DNA of 64,000 nucleotides from Labrys okinawensis. Its GTDB lineage: Bacteria; Pseudomonadota; Alphaproteobacteria; Rhizobiales; Labraceae. The stretch is from assembly GCF_002982075.1 (NCBI RefSeq), contig NZ_PUEJ01000004.1, forward strand, positions 62,001 through 126,000, given 5' to 3'. Below the pieces are notes generated by a model. That model ran no database searches. It had not been told where the DNA came from and worked only from the letters and a program-made list of their open reading frames with translations. Both the position numbers and the translations under genes were made by a program. Shown piece by piece: positions 41,474 through 52,090 of the stretch. Every line of letters starts with the position of its first letter. Position 1 is the first letter of the stretch.

Positions 41474-42709
41474 TTACCAACGCAAATCCAGCGTCTTCAG
41501 CCCGTGGAAATGGTAGGTATCGGCATAAACCGGCGTTCCTTCCAACCGCAGGCTAGGCATCCGTTCGAACAGGATCGGCACGGCGACTTCCAGTTCCAGC
41601 CGCGCGAGGGGGGCGCCGACACAGAAATGGATGCCGCCGCCGAAACTGACATGGGGCGGGCGTTGCCGCGTCATCAGGAAACGCTCCGGCTCCTCGAAAC
41701 GATGCGGATCGTGGTTGGCGGCGCCGAGCAGCAGGCCGATCTGGTCGCCCTTGCGGAAGGTCGCCGGCCCCAGCGTGACGTCTTCCAGCGCATAGCGCTT
41801 GAACATGTGGAGCGGCGGGTCGAAGCGCAGCATTTCCTCAACCAGCGCCTCGCCCCCCGCCACCACTTCGTCACGGCCGAGGCCTGCCTGCAGCACCGAC
41901 TTCACGCCATTGCCGATGGCGTGCACCGTCGCCTCGTGACCGGCATTGAGCAGGAGGATGCAGGTGGAGATCAGTTCCTCCTCGCTGAGCCGGTCGCCTT
42001 CGGCTTCGACGGCGATGAGATGGCTGATGAGGTCGTCGCGCGGCTCGGCCCGACGCCGCTCGACATAACCTCGCAGGAAGTGGGAGAAATCCTGAGCAGC
42101 CGCAACGGCTTGGTCCTCGATGCTGCGGCTTCGGCTGAACTGATACATCGCCACCATGCGATGCGACCAGTCGAGCAGTTGCGGGGCCATCTCGACCGGC
42201 ACGCCCAGGAGTTCGGCGATCAGGATCACCGGGATGGGCGTGGCGAAAGCCTCGATCAGATCGACCCCGCCCTGCCCCTCGAAACCGTCGATCAGTTCGT
42301 TGGCGAGCGCCGCGATCCGCGGCCTCAGACGCTCGACCTGCCGGGTGACGAAGGCGCGATTGACCAGGGTGCGCAGCCTCGTATGAACCGGCGGCTCGCG
42401 CTCCAGCATGGAATGGGCATCGACCGCATCGAAGGGCGCCAGATGGGCCTGCGGCTCCGGCCAGCCGAGTTCGGCGCGGCTGGCCACATGCAGCACCTCG
42501 CGCCCGAAGCGCCTGTCGCGGAAGAGGTCGAACACGGTCTGATGCGAAGCCGCGCACCAGCAGCCATACTCCTCCCAGAAGAACAGCGGGCAGGCTTCGC
42601 GGATGGCCCGATAGGCAGGATAAGGATGCTGCACGAAGACGGCATCGGTGGGGCTGAGCGACACGGCCGCGCGGGCGGCATCGATCCTGAGGCTTGACGG
42701 CAGGGACAT
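41474..42709 (-). CDS. Cytochrome P450
   Basis: Soluble bacterial P450 of 411 residues. The I-helix oxygen-binding motif is 'LNAGHEATVHAIG', the K-helix ExxR is in 'VEEMLRFDPP', and the heme-binding loop FGGGIHFCVG near the C-terminus has its ligand Cys at about residue 363. The whole chain matches class I bacterial forms that need a separate ferredoxin and reductase, neither of which lies in the window. The start at ATG 42709 gives the usual length; an in-frame ATG at 42793 would add 28 unmatched residues. The gene is divergent from an aminotransferase gene 94 bases away. Substrate unknown. Confidence 0.92.
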   Translation of the reverse strand: MSLPSSLRIDAARAAVSLSPTDAVFVQHPYPAYRAIREACPLFFWEEYGCWCAASHQTVFDLFRDRRFGREVLHVASRAELGWPEPQAHLAPFDAVDAHSMLEREPPVHTRLRTLVNRAFVTRQVERLRPRIAALANELIDGFEGQGGVDLIEAFATPIPVILIAELLGVPVEMAPQLLDWSHRMVAMYQFSRSRSIEDQAVAAAQDFSHFLRGYVERRRAEPRDDLISHLIAVEAEGDRLSEEELISTCILLLNAGHEATVHAIGNGVKSVLQAGLGRDEVVAGGEALVEEMLRFDPPLHMFKRYALEDVTLGPATFRKGDQIGLLLGAANHDPHRFEEPERFLMTRQRPPHVSFGGGIHFCVGAPLARLELEVAVPILFERMPSLRLEGTPVYADTYHFHGLKTLDLRW

Positions 42710-42803
42710 GTCAAAGGGGTAGGAGATTCCTGCGACAATGTCATCGCCGCGACGGCCGGAAATCCCCTTGTCAGAGCAGGATGCCACAGGCATTTAGGAC
42801 CGC

Positions 42804-43973
42804 ATGAGCACCCTGCCCGCCATCAATCCCAATCTCCTCGATACCGCCACCCCGCCGATTCCGGAGGCGCAGGGCTGGGCACGCGCCTATGACGGCGCGG
42901 CCGGCCCGCTGATCGATCTTTCCCAGGCGGTCCCGGGCTATCCGCCGCATGCGGAGCTGCTGGAGCGGCTCAGCCGCAATGCCGGCGCGGCGGCGAGCGC
43001 CAGCTATGGCCCGATCGAGGGTGACACGGTGCTGCGCCAAGCCTATGCCGCGCATGTTTCCAGCCTCTATGGCGGAGAAGTCGACTGGCAGACCGTCTCG
43101 ATCACCACCGGCTGCAACCAGGCCTTTTTCGTCGCAGCCCTGGCCGTGGCCAAGGCCGGCGACTCCATCCTGCTGCCGAGCCCCTGGTACTTCAATCACA
43201 AGATGACGCTCGATATGCTCGGTATCGAGGCGCGGGCGCTCTCCTGCCCGCCCGAGAACGGCTTCGTGCCGGATGTCGAGAGCGCCGCCGAACTGATCGA
43301 TCCCACCACGCGGGCGATCCTGCTCGTCACGCCCAACAACCCGACGGGCGCCGTCTACCCGCCCGAGACCATCGAAGCCTTCGCCCGACTTTGCCGGGAA
43401 CGCGGCCTGTTCCTCATCCTCGATGAGACCTATCGCGACTTCGTCGCCGGCCGGCCGCACGGACTCATCGCTTCAGGCGAGTTCGCCAACACCTTGATCT
43501 ATCTCTATTCCTTCTCGAAGAGCTACTGCATCCCGGGCCATCGCCTGGGTGCGCTGATTGCCGCTCCCGCCGTGGCAGCCGAGGTCGGCAAGGTTCTCGA
43601 CACGCTGCAGATCTGCGCCCCCCGCGCCGCCCAGGCTCCCGTCGCCTGGGCCATCGAGGGGCTGACCGCGTGGCGCGAAGCCAACCGCCTGGAGATCGAC
43701 AGGCGCGCCGCCAGCTTCCGTGCAGCCTTCGAAGGGATCAATGGCTGGCGGATCGACGCGATGGGCGCCTATTTCGCCTTCCTGCATCATCCCTTCCACG
43801 GCCATACCGCCGCGAGCGTCGTCAAGGACCTGGTGGAGAAGGCCGGCGTGCTCTGCCTGCCCGGCCCCTATTTCGGCCCGGGCCTCGAAGGGCATATGCG
43901 CGTCGCCTTCGCCAATGCCGGCGTGGAACAGTTGCAGGCCCTGCGCGAACGCTTCCAGCGTTTCGGCGGGTAG
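42804..43973 (+). CDS. PLP-dependent aminotransferase (class I/II)
   Basis: Fold-type I aminotransferase of 389 residues. The PLP lysine is Lys239 in 'YSFSKSYCIPGHRLGAL'; 'VTPNNPTGAVYP' (178-186) and 'ILDETYRDF' with Asp207 are the cofactor-binding motifs; an Arg near the C-terminus ('MRVAFANAG') should bind the substrate carboxylate. The first 40 residues contain 'LIDLSQAVPGYPPH', usual in aspartate/aromatic-type family members. The specific amino donor is not evident. It is divergent from the P450 gene and upstream of prmA. Confidence 0.9.
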   Translation: MSTLPAINPNLLDTATPPIPEAQGWARAYDGAAGPLIDLSQAVPGYPPHAELLERLSRNAGAAASASYGPIEGDTVLRQAYAAHVSSLYGGEVDWQTVSITTGCNQAFFVAALAVAKAGDSILLPSPWYFNHKMTLDMLGIEARALSCPPENGFVPDVESAAELIDPTTRAILLVTPNNPTGAVYPPETIEAFARLCRERGLFLILDETYRDFVAGRPHGLIASGEFANTLIYLYSFSKSYCIPGHRLGALIAAPAVAAEVGKVLDTLQICAPRAAQAPVAWAIEGLTAWREANRLEIDRRAASFRAAFEGINGWRIDAMGAYFAFLHHPFHGHTAASVVKDLVEKAGVLCLPGPYFGPGLEGHMRVAFANAGVEQLQALRERFQRFGG

Positions 43974-43991
43974 AGCTCGCAGGAGTTGGAG

Positions 43992-44011
43992 GGTCGATCT
44001 TCAGATCGACC
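43992..44011. repeat. REP-like palindrome GGTCGATCT-TC-AGATCGACC
   Basis: Perfect 9-bp arms with a two-base centre, 18 bases after the aminotransferase stop. Its centre GATCTTCAGATC is the same as the palindromes that flank the RAYT gene at 52 kb, apart from the outer stem bases. Confidence 0.7.
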
Positions 44012-44137
44012 ACCTTCGCTCGCTATGGCGCTCAACGTCTCGGGAAGAACAGACTGGCAGCCGGCGATCCAGCAAACAACGTCGCGATTATCGCGATTTC
44101 CGTTGCCCTCCGGCGGCTGGCGCGATAGCCAAGCGAC

Positions 44138-45061
44138 ATGCTCGAAGGTCTTCATCCCAACAATCCCACCCATGTCGCGCGTATCGTCACCGACGAGATG
44201 CGCGCGCGTCGCATCGCCGATTTGCTCGGCGAGAGCTTCGATCCCACGGAAACGGCGATCGCCGCCTTCGAGAAGGAAGACGGCACGGCGAAGCCGCCTT
44301 GGCTGGTCGAGGTCTATTTCCGTACCGAACCGGACGAGGCTTCCGTCCGGGACCTGATCGCTCTGGCGGCCGGCCCCGATATCGAGGTGGTCTTCGACAG
44401 CTTCGGCGACAAGGACTGGGTAGCTGCCTCGCTGGAGGGCCTGGCGCCGGTGCGGGCGGGCCGCTTCACCGTCCATGGCAGCCATGATCGCCAGCATGTC
44501 CCGGCCAATACCATCGGCATCGAGATCGAGGCGGCGCTCGCCTTCGGCACCGGCCATCACGGCACCACGCGGGGCTGCCTCCTCGCTTTGGACGATCTCC
44601 TCAAGCGCAGGCGCCCCAACCGTCCGCTCGACATCGGCACCGGCACCGGCGTGCTCGCCATTGCGGCCGCGCGCGCCCTGCGCCTGCGCGTGCTGGCCTC
44701 CGACATCGATCCGATCGCCATCGCCACCGCGCGCAACAACATCCGCTTCAACAAGGCCGGGGCCTATGTCGAGAGCTTCGTGGCACGCGGCACCACCGCA
44801 CGCGCCATGCAGACCAACAAGCCGTTCGACCTCGTCTTCGCCAATATCCTGATGGCCCCCCTGGTTCGCCTCGCGGCGCCGATGAGCCGCCTGCTGGCGC
44901 CCGGCGCCACGGTGATCCTTTCCGGCCTGCTACACGCCCATGCCAATGCGGCGCTGGCGGCCTATCGCGCCCAGGGCCTCCATCTCATCCGTCAGATCAA
45001 GATCGACGAGTGGACGACGCTGGTGCTGTCCTATGGCGGCGGCAAGCCGCGGAAACTGTAA
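44138..45061 (+). CDS. prmA: Ribosomal protein L11 methyltransferase
   Basis: SAM-dependent enzyme that methylates ribosomal protein L11; 307 residues. The SAM site is 'PLDIGTGTGVLAIAAARAL' (residues 163-181) with 'ASDIDPIAIATARNN' following; the PrmA-specific 'LAFGTGHHGTTRGCL' precedes it (residues 134-148) and 'FDLVFANILMAPLVRLA' is the catalytic NxPxx-like region. The N-terminal L11-recognition domain (1-100) is diverged, as in other alphaproteobacteria. It starts at ATG 44138 without a strong ribosome-binding site. It is upstream of the aminopeptidase P gene, an arrangement common in this order. Confidence 0.92.
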   Translation: MLEGLHPNNPTHVARIVTDEMRARRIADLLGESFDPTETAIAAFEKEDGTAKPPWLVEVYFRTEPDEASVRDLIALAAGPDIEVVFDSFGDKDWVAASLEGLAPVRAGRFTVHGSHDRQHVPANTIGIEIEAALAFGTGHHGTTRGCLLALDDLLKRRRPNRPLDIGTGTGVLAIAAARALRLRVLASDIDPIAIATARNNIRFNKAGAYVESFVARGTTARAMQTNKPFDLVFANILMAPLVRLAAPMSRLLAPGATVILSGLLHAHANAALAAYRAQGLHLIRQIKIDEWTTLVLSYGGGKPRKL

Positions 45062-45069
45062 ACGAGCAA

Positions 45070-45237
45070 AATCATTCCCTTCTCCCCTTGCGGGAGAAGG
45101 TGGCGGCAGCCGGATGAGGGGTGCTGGCGCTAAACCTGCAAGAGGCACGTTTCTCCCCTCATCCCCCCTGCCGGGACCTCTAGTCAACTCAAGAGAGTTG
45201 ACGACACCCCCAAGGGGAGAAGGCAACTATATTTCAA
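45070..45237. repeat. Composite repeat upstream of aminopeptidase P (inverse of 47.13-47.29 kb)
   Basis: Contains CTTCTCCCCTTGCGGGAGAAGG, GGATGAGGGGTG, and at 45167-45204 a 38-base stretch (CCTGCCGGGACCTCTAGTCA ... GAGAGTTGACGA) whose exact reverse complement is at 47237-47274. The internal palindrome GTCAACTC-AAGA-GAGTTGAC is perfect. No gene is present. Confidence 0.75.
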
Positions 45238-45247
45238 GGGTGATCAA

Positions 45248-47059
45248 ATGGCTTTTCAGTCCTTCGACGAAATTTCCCAGCCCAGCCTCGGCCCGGCCCG
45301 CGCGGCGGCGTTGCGCAGCAAGCTCGCCGACCTGGGGCTCGACGGCTTCGTGGTCCCCCGCTCGGACGAGCACCAGAACGAATATTGCCCCCCCTCGGAG
45401 GAACGCCTTTCCTGGCTCACCGGCTTTGCCGGATCGGCGGGCATCGCCGTCGTCCTCAGGGACCAGGCCTCCATCTTCGTCGACGGCCGTTATACCGTGC
45501 AGGTGCGCGAGCAGGTGGACACCGCGACCTATACGCCGCGCCATCTCATCGAGGAGCCGCCGGAGAAATGGCTCGGCACCGTGCTCAAGCCCGGCATGAA
45601 GCTCGGCTACGACCCGCGTCTTCAATCGATGAACGAGGTCGAGCGACTTCGCGCCGCCTGCGAGAAGGCAGGCGCAAGTCTCGTTGCTGTCAGGGAAAAC
45701 CCGGTCGACGCTATCTGGACCGACCGCCCCGCCCCGCCGCTTGCCCAGATCGTCCTGCACGACGTCGCGCTCGCCGGCGAGAGCGTGTCCTCCAAGGTCG
45801 AACGGCTGCAGGCCAAGCTGCGTGAGCAGAAGATCGACGCCGTCTTCACCAACGACGCCCATGCCTCGGCCTGGCTGTTCAATATCCGCGGCGGCGACGT
45901 CTCCCACACGCCCCTGCCGCTCTCCTATGCGCTGGTGCCGGCCGAGGGACAGCCGACGCTGTTCGCCGATGGGCGCAAATTCTCCAATGCCGTCCGCGAC
46001 GACCTGGCCCAGCACATGGCGATTGCCGAACCGAGCCAGATCGAGGCCGTGCTGGCCGGAAGCGTGAAGGGCAAGACGGTACGGCTCGATCCCGCCATGG
46101 TGGTCGAGCATTTCGCCACCCTGGTCGAGAAGGCCGGCGGTAGGGTGCAGAAGGGGGGCGATCCCGTCGCCCTGCTGCGTGCCGTCAAGAACGAGGCCGA
46201 GCGCGCTGGCGCCAGGGCTGCCCATATTCGCGACGGCGTTGCCTTCGTGAACTTCCTCGCCTGGTTCGAGCGCACCGTACCGGACGGCAAGGAAACCGAG
46301 ATCTCGGTAGCCGAGGCCCTGGAGCGCTTCCGCGAGGGCACGGGCGTGCTCAAGGATCTCTCCTTCCCCTCGATCTCCTCGGCCGGGCCGAACGCCGCCT
46401 TGCCGCATTACCGTGTCAGCCATGCCAGCAACCGGCCGGTGACGCCGGGCTTCTTCCTGATCGACTCCGGCGCGCAATATGTCGACGGCACGACCGACAT
46501 CACCCGCACCATCGCGGTGGGCGAGGTCTCTCCCGAGATGAAGGACCGCTATACCCGCGTGCTCAAGGGCCATATCGCCATCGCCCTGGCGCGCTTTCCC
46601 AAGGGTGTTTCCGGTGCCCAGCTCGACAGCTTCGCCCGCGCCGCGTTGTGGGAGATCGGCACCGATTTCGACCACGGCACCGGCCATGGCGTCGGCTCCT
46701 ATCTCTCCGTCCATGAGGGCCCGCAGCGCATCTCCAAGCTCGGCACCACGCCGCTGGAGCCGGGCATGCTTCTCTCCAACGAGCCCGGCTATTACCGCAC
46801 CGGCGCCTTCGGCATCCGCATCGAGAACCTCATCCTGGTCGAACCCATCACGATCGAGGGTGCCGAACGCGAGATGTACGGCTTCGAGACGCTGACGCTG
46901 GCACCTATCGATGTGAGGCCGATCGAACTGTCGCTGCTCACCACCCGCGAGATCGACTGGCTCAACGCCTACCACGCCCAGGTGCGCGAGACGCTGGGCC
47001 CGCTGTTGGACGAACCGGAACGGGTATGGCTGGAGCAGGTGACGCAGGCGATCGGGTGA
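45248..47059 (+). CDS. Aminopeptidase P family Xaa-Pro peptidase
   Basis: M24B metallopeptidase removing N-terminal residues before proline; 603 residues, the long three-domain form. Two creatinase-like N-terminal domains (1-300) precede the catalytic pita-bread domain. Metal ligands are visible in 'FFLIDSGAQYVDGTTDITRTIAVG' (two Asp), 'FDHGTGHGVGSYLSVHEGPQ' (His), 'LSNEPGYYRTGAFGIRIEN' (Glu) and the later Glu in 'GFETLTLAPID'. An unusual setting: the gene is bracketed by inverted copies of the same composite repeat. The start ATG 45248 is preceded by AAGGG. Confidence 0.93.
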   Translation: MAFQSFDEISQPSLGPARAAALRSKLADLGLDGFVVPRSDEHQNEYCPPSEERLSWLTGFAGSAGIAVVLRDQASIFVDGRYTVQVREQVDTATYTPRHLIEEPPEKWLGTVLKPGMKLGYDPRLQSMNEVERLRAACEKAGASLVAVRENPVDAIWTDRPAPPLAQIVLHDVALAGESVSSKVERLQAKLREQKIDAVFTNDAHASAWLFNIRGGDVSHTPLPLSYALVPAEGQPTLFADGRKFSNAVRDDLAQHMAIAEPSQIEAVLAGSVKGKTVRLDPAMVVEHFATLVEKAGGRVQKGGDPVALLRAVKNEAERAGARAAHIRDGVAFVNFLAWFERTVPDGKETEISVAEALERFREGTGVLKDLSFPSISSAGPNAALPHYRVSHASNRPVTPGFFLIDSGAQYVDGTTDITRTIAVGEVSPEMKDRYTRVLKGHIAIALARFPKGVSGAQLDSFARAALWEIGTDFDHGTGHGVGSYLSVHEGPQRISKLGTTPLEPGMLLSNEPGYYRTGAFGIRIENLILVEPITIEGAEREMYGFETLTLAPIDVRPIELSLLTTREIDWLNAYHAQVRETLGPLLDEPERVWLEQVTQAIG

Positions 47060-47126
47060 TTGGAGGTTGGTCTGAGGCTGGCGTTTTCAAGATCTTTCGA
47101 ACAGCCCGAGAAAAAGGCAGCGATGG

Positions 47127-47290
47127 GGCGGTGCAACCCCTCATCCGCCCCTTCGGGGCACCTTCTCCCGCAAGGGGAGAAGGAGATTAGCCAGCGCTAT
47201 GCCCACAAGAAAGATTCCCTTCTCCCCTTGCGGGTATCGTCAACTCTCTTGAGTTGACTAGAGGTCCCGGCAGGGAGATGAGGGGTCGAG
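47127..47290. repeat. Composite repeat downstream of aminopeptidase P (inverse of 45.07-45.24 kb)
   Basis: Contains CCCCTCATCCGCCCC, CTTCTCCCGCAAGGGGAGAAGG, CTTCTCCCCTTGCGGG and the 38-base stretch 47237-47274 that is the exact reverse complement of 45167-45204. Fragments of the same element also occur at 0.5-0.63 kb. No gene is present. Confidence 0.75.
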
Positions 47291-47325
47291 ATAACCCATC
47301 CCAGCTTTTCCCACACTACCCGCCG

Positions 47326-47628
47326 TCACCCCATCATCATTCTCAGCAGCACCACGCTCACCACGCCAACCACGATGGTCACCAGCAGCGGCATGCGCGT
47401 GGCCGAAACCACGGTGACGCCGGCGGCGATGGTTTCGGCCGGTCCGGTCGCGAGCGCGACCGGTGCGATCACCGAGACCAGAACAGCCGCCGGAATGGCG
47501 TCGAAGGCGGCCTTGGTCCGGCCGGTCAGGGCGAGGCGGCCGTCGAGGAAGATGCCGGCCACGCGGGTGGCATAGGTCACCAGGGCCATGGTCAGGATCG
47601 CTGCTACCGTGTGGGGATCAAACGACAT
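47326..47628 (-). CDS. azlD: AzlD family branched-chain amino acid exporter small subunit
   Basis: Small membrane partner of AzlC, 100 residues with about four hydrophobic helices: 'TVAAILTMALVTYATRVAGIFLDGRLALTGRTKAAFDAIPAAVLVSVIAPVALATGPAETIAAGVTVVSATRMPLLVTIVVGVVSVVLLRMMMG' pattern. AzlCD pairs export branched-chain amino acids or their analogues. The start at ATG 47628 has a strong AAGGAGG six bases upstream and overlaps the azlC stop by 11 bases, so translation is coupled. Confidence 0.9.
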   Translation of the reverse strand: MSFDPHTVAAILTMALVTYATRVAGIFLDGRLALTGRTKAAFDAIPAAVLVSVIAPVALATGPAETIAAGVTVVSATRMPLLVTIVVGVVSVVLLRMMMG

Positions 47629-48337
47629 CGACGGCCTCCTTGACATCGAGCTTGCTGCGGCCGGGATGGCCGGTGAGGAAAGCGGCGAAAATGCCGGCCA
47701 GCGCCCCGGCGGGCACATGCCAGGGCGCCCCGATCTTGAGATAGACCAGGGCCGCCACCACGGCGCTGGTGACGATCGCCGCCGCCGAGCTGCGGCCTTC
47801 CCAGAAACCCGCGATCAGGCCGATGAACAGGGCGGTGAAAGCGAAATCGGCGCCATAGCGCGCGGGATCGCCCAGGAGCTGGCCAACGAAGCCGCCCGCC
47901 GTGCTCCACAGCACCCAGTTGAGATAGAAGAACACCGACATGGCGAAATAATAGGTCGGCGTCAGCTCGGCCTGGCCGGCCCGGCGCTCCGACATCGCCC
48001 AATTCTCGTCGGCCATCATGAAGAAGCCGAGAAAGCGCTGGGCGGGCGAGAAGAGCCGCGTCTTGGGGGTGAGCGAGGCCCCCATCAGGATATGGCGGCA
48101 ATTGATCAGCAAGGTGCCGAAAGCCAGGGCCAGGATCGAGACCGGCTGCACCCATTGCTCGAGGGCGGCGAATTGCGCGCTGCCGGCGAACACGGTGATC
48201 GACATCAGGGCCGTCTCGAAAGGCGACAACCCCTTGGAGACGGCGATGGCGCCGAACAGGAAACCGATCGGCACCGCCGCCAGGGCTGGCGGGGCAATGT
48301 CGATCAACGCGGAACGGATTTCGGAACGGGCAGACAA
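47618..48337 (-). CDS. azlC: AzlC family branched-chain amino acid exporter large subunit
   Basis: Membrane protein of 239 residues with about eight helices. Recognisable marks: 'APPALAAVPIGFLFGAIAVSKGLSPFETALMSITVFAGSAQFAALE' (the AGSAQF motif) and 'LLINCRHILMGASLTPKTRLFSPAQRFLGFFMMADENWAMSE' region. It starts at a TTG (48337) with AGGAG seven bases upstream; no ATG suits. It lies between azlD and the AraC-type regulator on the same strand; a 19-base element before it is repeated in front of the regulator gene, so it is probably controlled by that protein. Confidence 0.9.
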   Translation of the reverse strand: MSARSEIRSALIDIAPPALAAVPIGFLFGAIAVSKGLSPFETALMSITVFAGSAQFAALEQWVQPVSILALAFGTLLINCRHILMGASLTPKTRLFSPAQRFLGFFMMADENWAMSERRAGQAELTPTYYFAMSVFFYLNWVLWSTAGGFVGQLLGDPARYGADFAFTALFIGLIAGFWEGRSSAAAIVTSAVVAALVYLKIGAPWHVPAGALAGIFAAFLTGHPGRSKLDVKEAVDVV

Positions 48338-48387
48338 GCGAGAGCTCCTGATGGAGCCGTCTCAATAGGCGCTGCACGACCGCCGGT

Positions 48388-48406
48388 CTTGGATAAAAGT
48401 TGCGTC
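48388..48406 (-). promoter_or_regulatory. Probable AraC-type operator upstream of azlC (CTTGGATAAAAGTTGCGTC)
   Basis: This 19-base element matches CTTGGATGAAAGTTGCATC at 49346-49364 in 17 of 19 positions, in the same orientation. It lies 51 bases before the azlC start and between the regulator gene and azlC. Such spacing and length fit an AraC-family binding site. Confidence 0.6.
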
Positions 48407-48413
48407 GGGAGGG

Positions 48414-49313
48414 TCAGCCCATGGCTGACATTTGTCGGCCGGAGGCCGACACTCCATCACCCCGGAAGGCGCCCGGCGTCACGCCCATGCGGGCCTTGAA
48501 CACCCGATTGAGGTGGCTCTGGTCGCAGAAGCCGCAGGCTGCCGCCACTTCCGCCGGCCCTTCGCCGGCCGCCAGCAGGCGCCGCGCCGCGCGGTAGCGC
48601 CGGTCGATGAGATAGGCATGCGGCGTGGTACCCATGGCCTTGCGGAAGGAACGCACGAGGTGGCTGCGGTTGAGCCCTGCTACCACGGCAAGCTCGTCGA
48701 GGCCGACATCGCGCTCGAAATGCTGGTCCAGATAGGCCCGGGCCTTGGCGAGCGGCCCGCTCTCGTCGCCGAGCCTGATCGGCTCGCCATGGCCGCCCCA
48801 GCGCCCGAGCAAGATCGAAAAGAAACGGCTGAGCCTGGCATCGCGTTCGAGCAGGGTCACGGCGGGGTCGCCGAGCGCGATCTGCAGTTTCACCAAATCG
48901 GCCGCCAGGGCAGGATCCTCGATGACCGAACGGTCGAACCAGAGCGTGCCGGCGGCCGGCCGGCCGAACGTATCCTCGGCGACCGAACGCATCAGATCGA
49001 CGGTGGGATAGAGCACGCGGTAGACGAAACCCTCGCCTGCCGGCTCTCCATCATGCAGCTCGTCCGGGCAGACCATCGCGAAACTTCCCGGCGAGGCGTA
49101 ATGCCTGACACCACGATGCGAGAAGGCCTCGCAGCCGTCGAGCACGGCGGCGATGGCATAGGTCTCATGGGTATGCGGCACATAGCGGTGCCGGCGAAAG
49201 ATCGCGCTCAGGCATTCCAATCCGTCATAGCGCTGCTCGCGCCAGAACCGGACGGCATCGCCCCGCTCGGCGGCATCCTCGAGTGTCGTGAAGGCAGTGG
49301 AGTGCGACGGCAT
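48414..49313 (-). CDS. AraC family transcriptional regulator (probable controller of azlCD)
   Basis: DNA-binding protein of 299 residues. The N-terminal cupin-type sensing domain (about 20-160) has 'YVPHTHETYAIAAVLDG' and 'FAMVCPDELHDGEP'. The two C-terminal helix-turn-helix motifs are in 'RDVGLDELAVVAGLNRSHLVRSFRKAMGTTPHAYLIDRRYRAARRLLAAGEGPAEVAAACGFCDQSHLNRVFKARMGVTPGAFRG' region, with the AraC signature at the end. AraC-azlC-azlD is a frequent gene trio. The start ATG 49313 lies 33 bases after a 19-base element also found before azlC, so it likely regulates both itself and azlCD. The inducer is probably an amino acid; this is inference. Confidence 0.9.
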   Translation of the reverse strand: MPSHSTAFTTLEDAAERGDAVRFWREQRYDGLECLSAIFRRHRYVPHTHETYAIAAVLDGCEAFSHRGVRHYASPGSFAMVCPDELHDGEPAGEGFVYRVLYPTVDLMRSVAEDTFGRPAAGTLWFDRSVIEDPALAADLVKLQIALGDPAVTLLERDARLSRFFSILLGRWGGHGEPIRLGDESGPLAKARAYLDQHFERDVGLDELAVVAGLNRSHLVRSFRKAMGTTPHAYLIDRRYRAARRLLAAGEGPAEVAAACGFCDQSHLNRVFKARMGVTPGAFRGDGVSASGRQMSAMG

Positions 49314-49345
49314 GGCGTCAAGATAGTGCCTTTGTCGGCAAATTG

Positions 49346-49364
49346 CTTGGATGAAAGTTGCATC
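49346..49364 (-). promoter_or_regulatory. Probable autoregulatory operator of the AraC gene (CTTGGATGAAAGTTGCATC)
   Basis: Second copy of the element at 48388-48406, 17 of 19 bases identical, same orientation. Its near edge is 33 bases before the regulator's start codon. Confidence 0.6.
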
Positions 49365-49380
49365 CCCGCAGCGGCCGCCG

Positions 49381-52021
<2,641 letters not shown>

Positions 52022-52065
52022 TTAACACAACCATTCCAATCGGGGCAGAGGGGACGGCACGGGTT

Positions 52066-52089
52066 GGGGGGCGGGTCTTCAGACCCGCC
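52066..52089. repeat. REP palindrome 1 (GGGGGGCGGGTCTTCAGACCCGCC-type)
   Basis: A 24-base element, GGGGGGCGGG then TCTTCAGACCCGCC, immediately after the RAYT stop codon. It is the inverse of the element at 52116-52139 (22 of 24 matching), forming a REP pair. Confidence 0.8.
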
Positions 52090-52090
52090 A

